Below, one piece after another: positions 50,003-56,697 of a stretch of 56,697 bases of DNA. The DNA lies in contig NZ_FNAN01000033.1 in assembly GCF_900101885.1 (NCBI RefSeq), positions 1-56,697 on the forward strand, written 5' to 3'. The DNA is from Dyadobacter soli. GTDB taxonomy: Bacteria; Bacteroidota; Bacteroidia; Cytophagales; Spirosomataceae. How positions within the stretch are numbered: position 1 is the stretch's first letter; every line of letters starts with the position of its first letter. The translations under genes and the position numbers were made by a program. The notes under the pieces were generated by a model that saw only the letters and a list, made by a program, of their open reading frames with translations, made no database searches and had not been told where the DNA came from.

Positions 50003-50578
50003 ATGAACTTCTCTCTACTAAAAACCGTCGGCATTTGCGTGCTGATTTTCTGCGCCCGTTCGCCCGGTTGCGGGCAGGACAAAGGAAAAGGCGAATGGAA
50101 TGCCGCGGTTGGACTTTATGCGGTGGAAGATGTTGCGACCGCTGCTTTTCAGGCGTTTCTCGATAACCTGTTTGGCACTCATGACGAGCAGCACGTTAGC
50201 AAGCCGGTGGTTTTTGTAACCTACAAATACCATATTTCCGAGCGATTCGCGCTGGGCGGTACCACCGGGTTCAATGGCAATTCGAAGTCATGGGACCACT
50301 ACAACAGGGATGGCTGGCGGCAGCGGACCATGACCTCGGCCATGGAAGGAACATTATACTGGGCCAAGCGACCGGGATTTGATTTTTATTCCACCGCAGG
50401 TGCAGGGTTCTATCTCAGGGAAAGATCCTATTATGAAACACAGAAAGACACCGATGCAGGGCCAACAATGTACCTGGCGCCGGTTGGCTTGCGATTTGGG
50501 AAAGATGTCGGGTGTTTTATGGAAGTGGGATATGGTTATAAAGGGATATTTAATGCGGGATTGAGCTTGCGATTTTGA
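50003..50578 (+). CDS. secreted barrel-like protein, 191 aa
   Basis: The signal peptide (about residues 1-22, a Cys pair CARSPGC at the end) is followed by a strand-rich body with repeated aromatic residues and a C-terminal NAGLSLRF strand with terminal Phe, typical of small outer-membrane barrels. No family is recognised. Its position opposite regulator B, with the triple operator between, suggests it belongs to that regulon. Confidence 0.8.
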   Translation: MNFSLLKTVGICVLIFCARSPGCGQDKGKGEWNAAVGLYAVEDVATAAFQAFLDNLFGTHDEQHVSKPVVFVTYKYHISERFALGGTTGFNGNSKSWDHYNRDGWRQRTMTSAMEGTLYWAKRPGFDFYSTAGAGFYLRERSYYETQKDTDAGPTMYLAPVGLRFGKDVGCFMEVGYGYKGIFNAGLSLRF

Positions 50579-50672
50579 GTATGATTTTTGCTGCAATGAA
50601 GTTGAGCGTTACCGGTAGATTACCAATCATACCGATCGTTTTGCGGAAGGAAGATTAGTTAGTGATTTCTCA

Positions 50673-50710
50673 TATCTTCGTACATGTATTTTTGAGTTAC
50701 AAATACATGT
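50673..50710 (+). promoter_or_regulatory. promoter and leader inverted repeat of the DUF5650 gene
   Basis: TATCTTCG (50673-50680) is a 7/8 -7 element. Immediately downstream lies a perfect inverted repeat, ACATGTATTT (50682-50691) and AAATACATGT (50701-50710), 9 nt apart, at or just after the expected transcription start. It may be an operator or a 5' hairpin. Confidence 0.6.
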
Positions 50711-50740
50711 CTTCCTGTTTCACGCTTGACACATGACGCT

Positions 50741-53700
50741 ATGAAAAAACAATTATCACACTGCTTTTCGGGGAAATTATGGATGTTCTGTTTGAGCGTT
50801 TTGCTCACAGGTGTGTCTCTGAGGGAAGCTAATGCGCAAACCGTCGATATTGCATTACCCGTTAGTAAATACGAATACTCCCAGCGTTCACAGGTGACGG
50901 TGTTGACCAACGGAAATTTTGTTTATTCCAACTATAACCACAGCGAACCGGGGCGGAAGAACTGCGGGATTGTGCAGCTCTACAACGGGAATACGCTTGC
51001 TCTGATCAGTACGTTGACAGGCCAGCGCGAAAATGACCAGATCGGACAACGTGTGTACGCCCTTCCGAATGGCAACTTTGTGACGTCCAGCGAATATTGT
51101 AATTCCGGCAACATGCTCAGGGTAGGCGCTGTGACGTGGGTGAATGGCGTGACAGGGCTTTCAGGTAATGTAGGCGCGATTAATTCACTCATGGGCAGCT
51201 CTTATATGGATCAGGTGGGCATCGGCGGCGTAACCGTGCTGGCCAACGGCAACTACGTTGTGGGCAGCTATAACTGGACGAACGGGACGGGCACCTCGCT
51301 TGGCGCCGCCACCTGGTGTAACGGTACCACGGGTCGCGTCGGTCATGTATCCACCGCTAATTCGCTCTTCGGGGCCTGGGGCGGCGATTTGATGGGGGTG
51401 CCCGGCAGCATTGTGCCGCTTACCAACGGTAATTATGTAGTTGTGACTAAAAACTGGGACAATGGGCCTATCAGCGATGCCGGAGCGGTGACATTTTGTA
51501 ATGGCGCCACCGGGACATCCGGCATCCTTAGCACTGCCAATTCCCTCGTAGGGGCTAACCCCAATGACCAGGTGGGTTACGGAGGTGTTACCCCGTTGGC
51601 CAATGGTAATTTTGTAGTTTCCAGCCCCAACTGGCGCAATGGCCCTGCGGCAACTGCGGGAGCAGCCACTTGGGTGAATGGTTCTACCGGACTGATCGGC
51701 GAGGTAAGTACCGCCAACTCGCTCGTAGGCACGCAGGCCAACGACCAGGTGGGTACTGTCGTAACCGCGCTCACCAATGGGCATTACATGGTGGGCAGCA
51801 GTAGCTGGAAAAACGGGGCGGTTCAAATGGCGGGTGCGGCTACCTGGGGCAATGGCTCGACGGGCATTACAGGTGCCGTTAGTACTGCCAATTCGCTTGT
51901 CGGTACGCACGAGTTCGATTTTGTGGGAGGGAGAGCGGTACCCCTTTCCAATGGTAATATCCTGGTGGTGTCTTGGAGCTGGGGCAATGGTACCACTCCG
52001 ACAGTCGGGGCCATTACCTGGTGCAACGGATCGGGCCCGACTGTGGGAGAAGTAAGTGCCGCCAATTCGATGACCGGTACTGTGGCGGCGGAAAGACTGG
52101 GTACTGTTGTGGCGTTAAATAATGGTAATTATGTGATAGTCAATCCTAAATGGGTGAATGCCAATGGAGACAACCTCGGCGCAGTGGTTTGGGCCAATGG
52201 TACGACGGGCATCAGCGGCACTATCACTGATGCCATTGCGATTGTCGGCCGTGCGAATGGCGATGCTATCGGCAGTGACGGTGTGTTCCCGTTGGCAAAC
52301 GGGAACTACGTTATCGGAAGCAGGAACTGGGATTCCGGCACATTGGCCAATGCGGGGGCGGTTACCTGGATGGACGGGACCAAACCGGCCTCCGGCGTGG
52401 TGACGGAAGCGAATTCACTTTATTCCAATGCATACGGCGGCACTTCTGTGCTGAATATGCTGACTCCACTTCCTAACGGTAATTATGTAGTTAAAAGTGG
52501 CAACTATCTTTCACCCAATGTCAAAGGCGGTGCGGTGACCTGGGGTAACGGCAACGGCGGCAGCGCAGGGGAAATCAATGTGTCCAATTCACTGGTAGGC
52601 GTTCCCAATGATGACTTTTTCAGGGCAACCATAGGAACGTCGCCCGATGGCAGCTACACTATCCTCAATTCCGGAACCTATCTTAATGGCACAAGAGTAG
52701 GGTCGGCAACCTGGGGGAATGGTACGACCGGCACAGCGGGTGAATTCAATGATTGCAATTCTGTATTCGGCGGAGTTTTCAATGGCGGGAGCTCGATGAG
52801 CGCCGCTTACAACCAGATTAATAATTATATGGTGGTGCCCCGCCCGGACGAGAATTTGCTTACGATTTACTATCCTTATGGTGGCCCATACCTGGGCAAA
52901 ACGGCAGATAATGCCGCCGCAAACATCGCAAATGGGCAGTCAGCTAGCATGATGAATGCGGGAGGATGCCGCATTGTTGCCTCACTCACTTCTTCCGGCG
53001 CCAGCCCCGTAACGGGACCCGTAAATGCGAAAGTATGGGTAGAAACCGCCGTTCCTCAATTCGGATCAGACCCATTTGTTGCGCGCCATTACGAAATAAC
53101 GCCCGACAACAATGCAGCCACAGCCACCGGCCGTATAACCCTTTATTTTTCCCAGAAGGAATTCACCGATTTCAACGCCGCCCCGCGCAGCACGCTCAAT
53201 TTACCTGTAAATGCGAACGATGCATCCGGCAAGGCTAATCTCAGAATTGGCAAGTACTCCGGTACCAGCAACGATGGCACCGGGCTTCCTGGTAGCTACG
53301 GCTCCATTTTCTCCAACATCATCAATCCTGCCGACAACGATATCGTGTGGAATGACGCTTTGAAACGGTGGGAAATAACATTCGATACGGAAGGTTTCAG
53401 TGGATTTGTGGTACAAACTACCACCGAGCCGCTGCCGGTCCGTCTGGTTGCATTCAGTGCAATACAAGAAGCAAAAACCGTAAAACTCAACTGGCAGATT
53501 GCCGATGCTGTCAATTTCAGCCATTTCGAAATCGAGCGCGCTCCCGATGCGAAGCGGTTTGAATATTTGGCTAAAATCAATTTTGAAAAAGGTATCGAAA
53601 ATTACACCATTACCGACGACCAACCACGCACGAATGCTGGCGGAGGCACTTACTATCGCTTAAAAATGCTCGATCAGGATGGAAGCTATGCTTACAGCAA

Positions 53701-53980
53701 GATCATCAGCGTTCAGCTCGACGGTAGCAATGTTGCATACGTATATCCTAATCCGGTTACGGATTATTTCAAAATCTCGATGCCCGACTGCGAAGGCAAA
53801 ACCGGAACATTGACGCTCGTCAACGCGTCCGGTAAAACCTTGCTCAGAAATGTATTCACGGTCAAAAAGGGCGAAATAGGCATTGATTTAAAGCAATCAA
53901 GGTTCGAAGAGGGCATTTACACCATTCAAGTGGAACTGGATGGAGCACGGCGGCAATTTAAAATTGCCTACACCCGCTGA
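50741..53980 (+). CDS. T9SS cargo protein with eleven DUF5650-type repeats
   Basis: This 1079-aa exported protein has a signal peptide (to ANAQ, about residue 33). Eleven tandem repeats of ~57-60 residues (about 45-690) each carry an L-x-NGNYVV strand, a W-x-NG turn, GA-x-TW-x-NG-x-TG and A-NSLVG, as in DUF5650 repeats. The first and last are degenerate. A region of ~220 residues without clear motif, a fibronectin-like segment (EPLPVRLVAFSAIQEAKTVKLNWQ, a common pre-sorting signature) and a C-terminal type A sorting domain (VYPNPVTDYFKI, to residue 1079) follow. It is expected on the cell surface or outside the cell. The start ATG 50741 is used. Confidence 0.93.
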   Translation: MKKQLSHCFSGKLWMFCLSVLLTGVSLREANAQTVDIALPVSKYEYSQRSQVTVLTNGNFVYSNYNHSEPGRKNCGIVQLYNGNTLALISTLTGQRENDQIGQRVYALPNGNFVTSSEYCNSGNMLRVGAVTWVNGVTGLSGNVGAINSLMGSSYMDQVGIGGVTVLANGNYVVGSYNWTNGTGTSLGAATWCNGTTGRVGHVSTANSLFGAWGGDLMGVPGSIVPLTNGNYVVVTKNWDNGPISDAGAVTFCNGATGTSGILSTANSLVGANPNDQVGYGGVTPLANGNFVVSSPNWRNGPAATAGAATWVNGSTGLIGEVSTANSLVGTQANDQVGTVVTALTNGHYMVGSSSWKNGAVQMAGAATWGNGSTGITGAVSTANSLVGTHEFDFVGGRAVPLSNGNILVVSWSWGNGTTPTVGAITWCNGSGPTVGEVSAANSMTGTVAAERLGTVVALNNGNYVIVNPKWVNANGDNLGAVVWANGTTGISGTITDAIAIVGRANGDAIGSDGVFPLANGNYVIGSRNWDSGTLANAGAVTWMDGTKPASGVVTEANSLYSNAYGGTSVLNMLTPLPNGNYVVKSGNYLSPNVKGGAVTWGNGNGGSAGEINVSNSLVGVPNDDFFRATIGTSPDGSYTILNSGTYLNGTRVGSATWGNGTTGTAGEFNDCNSVFGGVFNGGSSMSAAYNQINNYMVVPRPDENLLTIYYPYGGPYLGKTADNAAANIANGQSASMMNAGGCRIVASLTSSGASPVTGPVNAKVWVETAVPQFGSDPFVARHYEITPDNNAATATGRITLYFSQKEFTDFNAAPRSTLNLPVNANDASGKANLRIGKYSGTSNDGTGLPGSYGSIFSNIINPADNDIVWNDALKRWEITFDTEGFSGFVVQTTTEPLPVRLVAFSAIQEAKTVKLNWQIADAVNFSHFEIERAPDAKRFEYLAKINFEKGIENYTITDDQPRTNAGGGTYYRLKMLDQDGSYAYSKIISVQLDGSNVAYVYPNPVTDYFKISMPDCEGKTGTLTLVNASGKTLLRNVFTVKKGEIGIDLKQSRFEEGIYTIQVELDGARRQFKIAYTR

Positions 53981-53993
53981 TTTCAATGAAACC

Positions 53994-54022
53994 GGCCGGA
54001 GCCCCTTACATCAGCTCCGGCC
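53994..54022. terminator. hairpin at the convergent 3' ends
   Basis: A perfect 9-bp GC-rich stem, GGCCGGAGC / GCTCCGGCC, with an 11-nt loop overlaps the stop codon of the pentapeptide gene. No T tract follows on either strand, so it may be a processing barrier rather than an intrinsic terminator. Confidence 0.5.
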
Positions 54023-54388
54023 AGCTAATAACTCCGAAATCAGCACCCCGTCGACAGTCAGACCTTCTATATTACACGCCGACAGCTCCACCCCGCGAAG
54101 GTCACAATTCACAAATTTGCTTTTGTGCAGGTCACAATCCTCAAAAAGCAACGGCCGTTGTTCCGCATTCGGGTCGTACATCGGATGATCCGGCGGGCAC
54201 ATCCCGATGTTCTGAAACACCGCCCCACCCAGCTGCGCCCCTTCGATTTTGATATCACTCAGGTTAGCATCCGTAATGGATATATTGCTCATATTCACAT
54301 CATTGAATGTCGAATTGGTGAGCATGACGCAATGCGCATTAATGACCACGCATTCGCTGTCCAGGCTGATTTGTTTGATGGTTTCCAT
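54011..54388 (-). CDS. pentapeptide-repeat protein, 125 aa
   Basis: This is a small cytosolic protein with A(D/N)LSD-type five-residue repeats (NSTFNDVNMSNISITDANLSDIKIEGAQLGG, given here by its key A/N-L-x-x pattern; LFEDCDLHKSKFVNCDLRGVELSACNIEGL), forming a right-handed beta-helix in the family. An unusual insert with CPPDHPMYDPNAEQ lies in the middle. Function is unknown; some relatives mimic DNA, but that is not implied here. ATG 54388 is preferred over a longer frame. Confidence 0.85.
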   Translation of the reverse strand: METIKQISLDSECVVINAHCVMLTNSTFNDVNMSNISITDANLSDIKIEGAQLGGAVFQNIGMCPPDHPMYDPNAEQRPLLFEDCDLHKSKFVNCDLRGVELSACNIEGLTVDGVLISELLAGRS

Positions 54389-54841
54389 GGTGGTTGTGTT
54401 GTTTAGGATAAAAATAAGCGAGGTGCCCTTACCAGGAATCGACCTGGTGAGCATTGTAAAAATAGCTGAGCCGTAACACAATTAGCAGGGGTATTGGCGA
54501 CGGATTTGATGTGTAAACAGGACAAATTGAGCACTTTACTGGACGTTCGCTATTCCTGCACTGTCACCGTGCATTTCTTCCAAATTCTTTGTGGTTGTTA
54601 CGTATTATTCATAAATGCAATTCTTATTGGATCGGGTTAAGTAAATGCAATAACAGTTTCATTATTAGTCTGATCAACAAAATATCAAGTCAACTTCTAC
54701 AAAACACCTCGATTTTTGAGGGGATAATTGTCCCTTACTAATTGATCAGTGCCGTTCGGACATTTCCGGATTTTCTACTACAAAAGGACGATTTTTTGTT
54801 TTATACATTCGCCACAATTGAAATCGTAAACCAATTAGGCT
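54389..54841. other. gene-free accessory spacer
   Basis: About 450 bp without a supported gene; frames across it are short and unremarkable. It is A/T-rich relative to its surroundings. Minor features are a weak CCTC...GAGG hairpin with a T-rich loop (about 54708-54721) and a partial -7 element TACATTCG (54804-54811) ahead of the lipoprotein gene. Confidence 0.6.
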
Positions 54842-55300
54842 ATGAAAAACATGAAACCAAATTATGCATTGTTGACCTGCACGTTACTATTTGCATTTGC
54901 GGCGGTAAGTTGCGTAGATAGCATCGATACTGATCCGAAGAATCTGATCGGGCGCTGGCAGATGGTGAAGGTGATTCATCAGGGAAATACGATTTTGAAG
55001 CCGGACCCGTCTCATTGGCTGTATGAGGTAGAAGTCGAATTCCTGAAAGATGGGAAGATAGAAGGGACATTGTTTTACGACACATTTGTAGGGGATTATG
55101 TAACTGCCGATACTGATTCAATTAAGTTCGATTACTGGCCATACTCGAAAAGGGGAGACAGTGATTGGGGGTATTATTTTGATGACAACATTAGATCTGT
55201 GAATACATTTTCACTTAGAAAGAAAGGGCTGAACTTTAAGTACAAGGAATTGTATCTGAATTATGGCGAAGGCGAATTGATTTTTGACAGAGTTAAATAG
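54842..55300 (+). CDS. lipocalin-like lipoprotein, 152 aa
   Basis: This predicted lipoprotein (signal to VSC, Cys near residue 24) has a lipocalin-like start after the linker (NLIGRWQMVKV) and about eight beta strands. Such proteins are widespread in Bacteroidota; the ligand is unknown. Base composition is more A/T-rich than most of the window. Start could also be three codons downstream (54851). The gene is followed 34 bp later by the broken protease. Confidence 0.83.
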   Translation: MKNMKPNYALLTCTLLFAFAAVSCVDSIDTDPKNLIGRWQMVKVIHQGNTILKPDPSHWLYEVEVEFLKDGKIEGTLFYDTFVGDYVTADTDSIKFDYWPYSKRGDSDWGYYFDDNIRSVNTFSLRKKGLNFKYKELYLNYGEGELIFDRVK

Positions 55301-55334
55301 ATCGTAGAACCTTCACTTTAAATTAAGAATTTTT

Positions 55335-55805
55335 ATGAAAAATATCATTGTTTACTTAGCACTTTGTGTTTGTCTTTTGAATACTGCCCTAGGTCAGATA
55401 AAGATTGAAAATATAAAAAATTCAGTGTATAATTCGAAAAGAGGGTTTTACATAGTTAATCATTTGGCGAGTACATTTCAATCAGAGGTTCCGACGGCAC
55501 AAAGAATAGATCAGCTCATTAGGGAGGATTCCCTTGATATGGGATCTAAAACGTATCGCTTTGCTACTCCAATGAAGGTTGATGTCGATTTCCTTCAAGC
55601 GGCCAATTGGTTGACAAGGGGTAGCATTGCCTATGGACGGCTACTGATTGTGGCTTCCGTAGCAAAATCTATGAGCTTAAATTTTGATTCATTTGTAATT
55701 CCAAATTCGGGAGAATTGGTAGTCTATAATTCGAGAGGTACAATAGCCGGCCCGATGACTTCTGAGCAGGCGGCCTGCTTCTCAACCAATCGAATAAGTT
55801 GTTAG
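55335..55805 (+). pseudogene. N-terminal fragment of a lysyl-endopeptidase-type secreted protease
   Basis: The 156-aa frame holds a signal peptide (to ALGQ) and a pro-domain resembling lysyl endopeptidases (SLNFDSFVIPNSGELVVYN, ending GPMTSEQ). It then runs into 12 unrelated residues and stops. The whole serine-protease core with catalytic His and Asp is absent; the next frame resumes near the catalytic Ser region. This suggests an internal deletion with frameshift near 55766. It could still produce a secreted stub. Confidence 0.72.
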
Positions 55806-56317
55806 GGCAATTGTCCGGCGGGCCATCGTATTGTAATGCCCCGCCTGCATTGGTCAAAGACGCTTACGGCCGCTTCGATAACTCCTGGACAGGGCTCGGA
55901 ACCAATGCCACAAGGTTAAGCAACTGGCTTAATCCATCCGGATTTGGCAATACCACTACACCGAGCATAAGCCTCTCACATATTGCCGGGAGTGGGTTTG
56001 TTTGTACCACATCGTCATATTCCGTTGCCAATTTGCAAGCTGCTACTTCGGTTGTTTCATGGGCTTCCAGTAATGCTTCGTTGTTGACGATCAATGCGGC
56101 CGGAACCGCCAGCCGCGTGGGAAATGCCAATGGGCAGGTCACTATTACAGCAACATTGAACAACGCTTGCGGCAACTTCACAAGAACCAAAACGGTGCTC
56201 GTCGGTAAGCCAATTGTCAGCAGCATTAATGTCGATTCCGACGTCTGTACCGGGGAAGGGCAGGACGTTGTTGCCAACATTACCGGAGTGACGAGCGCAA
56301 GCTGGGCGATTACGTGA
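55766..56317 (+). pseudogene. C-terminal fragment of the same protease with Ig-like tail
   Basis: In the +2 frame relative to the N-terminal fragment, GGLLLNQSNKLLGQLSGG recalls the segment after the catalytic Ser (GDSGG...) of S1-type lysyl endopeptidases. The end of the catalytic domain follows (YGRFDNSWTGLGTNATRLSNW, key parts). Ig-like or PKD-like strands (VVSWASSNASLLTIN) follow. It ends at a TGA at 56315-56317, right before the IS region, so the natural C-terminus, presumably with a sorting domain, is missing. Confidence 0.7.
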
Positions 56318-56697
56318 TAAAGAATGCGGCAGGAAGATTGAAAACGGATCAAGACCAAATGTTGTGGAGCACCTTGGATTAAGCATATAACTGGGTAAGG
56401 CGGTAAAGGAAGAATTCTACATTCCTGACTCCTCTGAACTGCGCCCTGAACGCTTTGATCTTCGCATTGAAAGATTCAGCGGATGCATTGGTGCTTCTGT
56501 TATCAAAATAGTTAACAATGGTCTTGTAGTGATTCTCAATCGAGCGGGCAACGGTATTGAATGATTTGAAGCCGGATTGCCTGACCTTTTCGTGCCACTT
56601 AGCCAGCCTGGTCAGTCCGTATATTTTTTCTTTTGTAGTCGTGAAAATGTTACTGAGCTCCAATGCCAGCTCGTATGCCTTTTTAAGGTCTGGAAAG
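56318..56697 (-). mobile_element. end of an ISL3/ISAon1-type insertion sequence (cut by window edge)
   Basis: The stretch from about 56318 to the window end contains the 3' end of a transposase gene plus a ~60 nt non-coding tip. The broken protease frame ends here, so insertion of the element probably removed its C-terminus. No terminal repeat can be confirmed because only one end is present; the exact boundary is a guess. Confidence 0.6.
56379..56697 (-). CDS. transposase, C-terminal part (ISL3/ISAon1 family)
   Basis: The frame is open to the window edge, giving about 105 residues. The C-terminal NRSTNASAESFNAKIKAFRA and FFLYRLTQLYA motifs belong to the end of the DDE domain of ISL3-type transposases, common in Bacteroidota (ISAon1 group). 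The catalytic N-terminal part lies beyond the window. A TTG at 56663 is not a real start, since the frame continues upstream. Confidence 0.88.
   Translation of the reverse strand, partial: FPDLKKAYELALELSNIFTTTKEKIYGLTRLAKWHEKVRQSGFKSFNTVARSIENHYKTIVNYFDNRSTNASAESFNAKIKAFRAQFRGVRNVEFFLYRLTQLYA

Noticed and set aside
51185..51910. 241-residue minus-strand frame in the repeat region of the DUF5650 gene
   Set aside because: The frame is kept open by the repeated DNA; its own repeats only mirror the sense repeats.
50741..53980. Possible CRISPR array from the regular repeats
   Set aside because: Repeat units are ~175 bp, divergent at DNA level and in frame; they are protein repeats, not direct repeats with spacers.

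Overview
The window is a chromosomal segment of a Bacteroidota bacterium, most likely a Cytophagales member close to Dyadobacter (Spirosomaceae). The evidence is the 16S rRNA start, repeated promoters of the Bacteroidota type (-33 TTG/TTTG, 18-20 nt, -7 TAnnTTTG), a type IX secretion (T9SS) cargo protein, and Bacteroidota-restricted families (DUF4301, DUF4292, DUF5723, DUF5650 repeats, a TonB plug without a barrel). The lineage is inferred from gene content; no alignment was run.

Layout. 1-340: 5' end of an rrn operon on the minus strand with leader, boxA and promoter. 0.4-10.8 kb: small conserved protein, UvrD/PcrA helicase, DUF4301 protein, Lrp/AsnC regulator with a palindrome on its promoter, GDP-L-fucose synthase, a MORN-type secreted protein, a GT-C-like membrane protein and a PBP4-type DD-peptidase lipoprotein. 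10.9-16.5 kb: plus-strand run recQ - DUF5723 - CehA/McbA-type metallohydrolase. 16.6-22.6 kb: minus-strand run TPR protein - DUF4292 lipoprotein - EnvC-like LytM protein - panB - RluA - DUF6787. 22.8-28.5 kb: MG/TonB-plug protein, APC permease, and a divergent LytS/LytT-type two-component pair. 28.6-33.6 kb: intradiol dioxygenase-like lipoprotein, a large inverted repeat, a pirin-like bicupin, a VapBC-type pair, atpD-atpC, and a second DUF433/DUF5615 toxin-antitoxin pair. 33.6-46.4 kb: membrane/TPR protein, ABC ATPase, second RluA, tandem secreted paralogues, small beta-barrel, MsrA, HemJ-like protein, BlaI/M56 pair, a second outer-membrane protein, and a compact two-gene ABC module.

46.5-50.6 kb looks like a redox regulation block: type II NADH dehydrogenase, Crp/Fnr regulator, FAD/NAD(P) oxidoreductase and a second Crp/Fnr regulator. 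Upstream of the last regulator lie three CRP/FNR-geometry palindromes (TTGTC-N4-GACAA) spaced exactly 23 bp centre to centre, shared with a divergent secreted barrel-like gene. This is the most distinctive regulatory structure in the window.

50.7-56.7 kb is accessory: an 11-repeat DUF5650 T9SS protein, a pentapeptide-repeat protein, a 450-bp gene-free stretch, a lipocalin-like lipoprotein, and a lysyl-endopeptidase-type secreted protease that has lost its catalytic core and is cut off next to an ISL3/ISAon1-type transposase at the window edge.

Shared themes are cell-envelope proteins (DacB, EnvC, DUF4292, TonB plug, barrels), envelope/antibiotic sensing (BlaI-M56), respiratory energy (AtpDC, NDH-2, HemJ) and small self-regulated units whose operators overlap their own promoters (lrp, blaI, crp).
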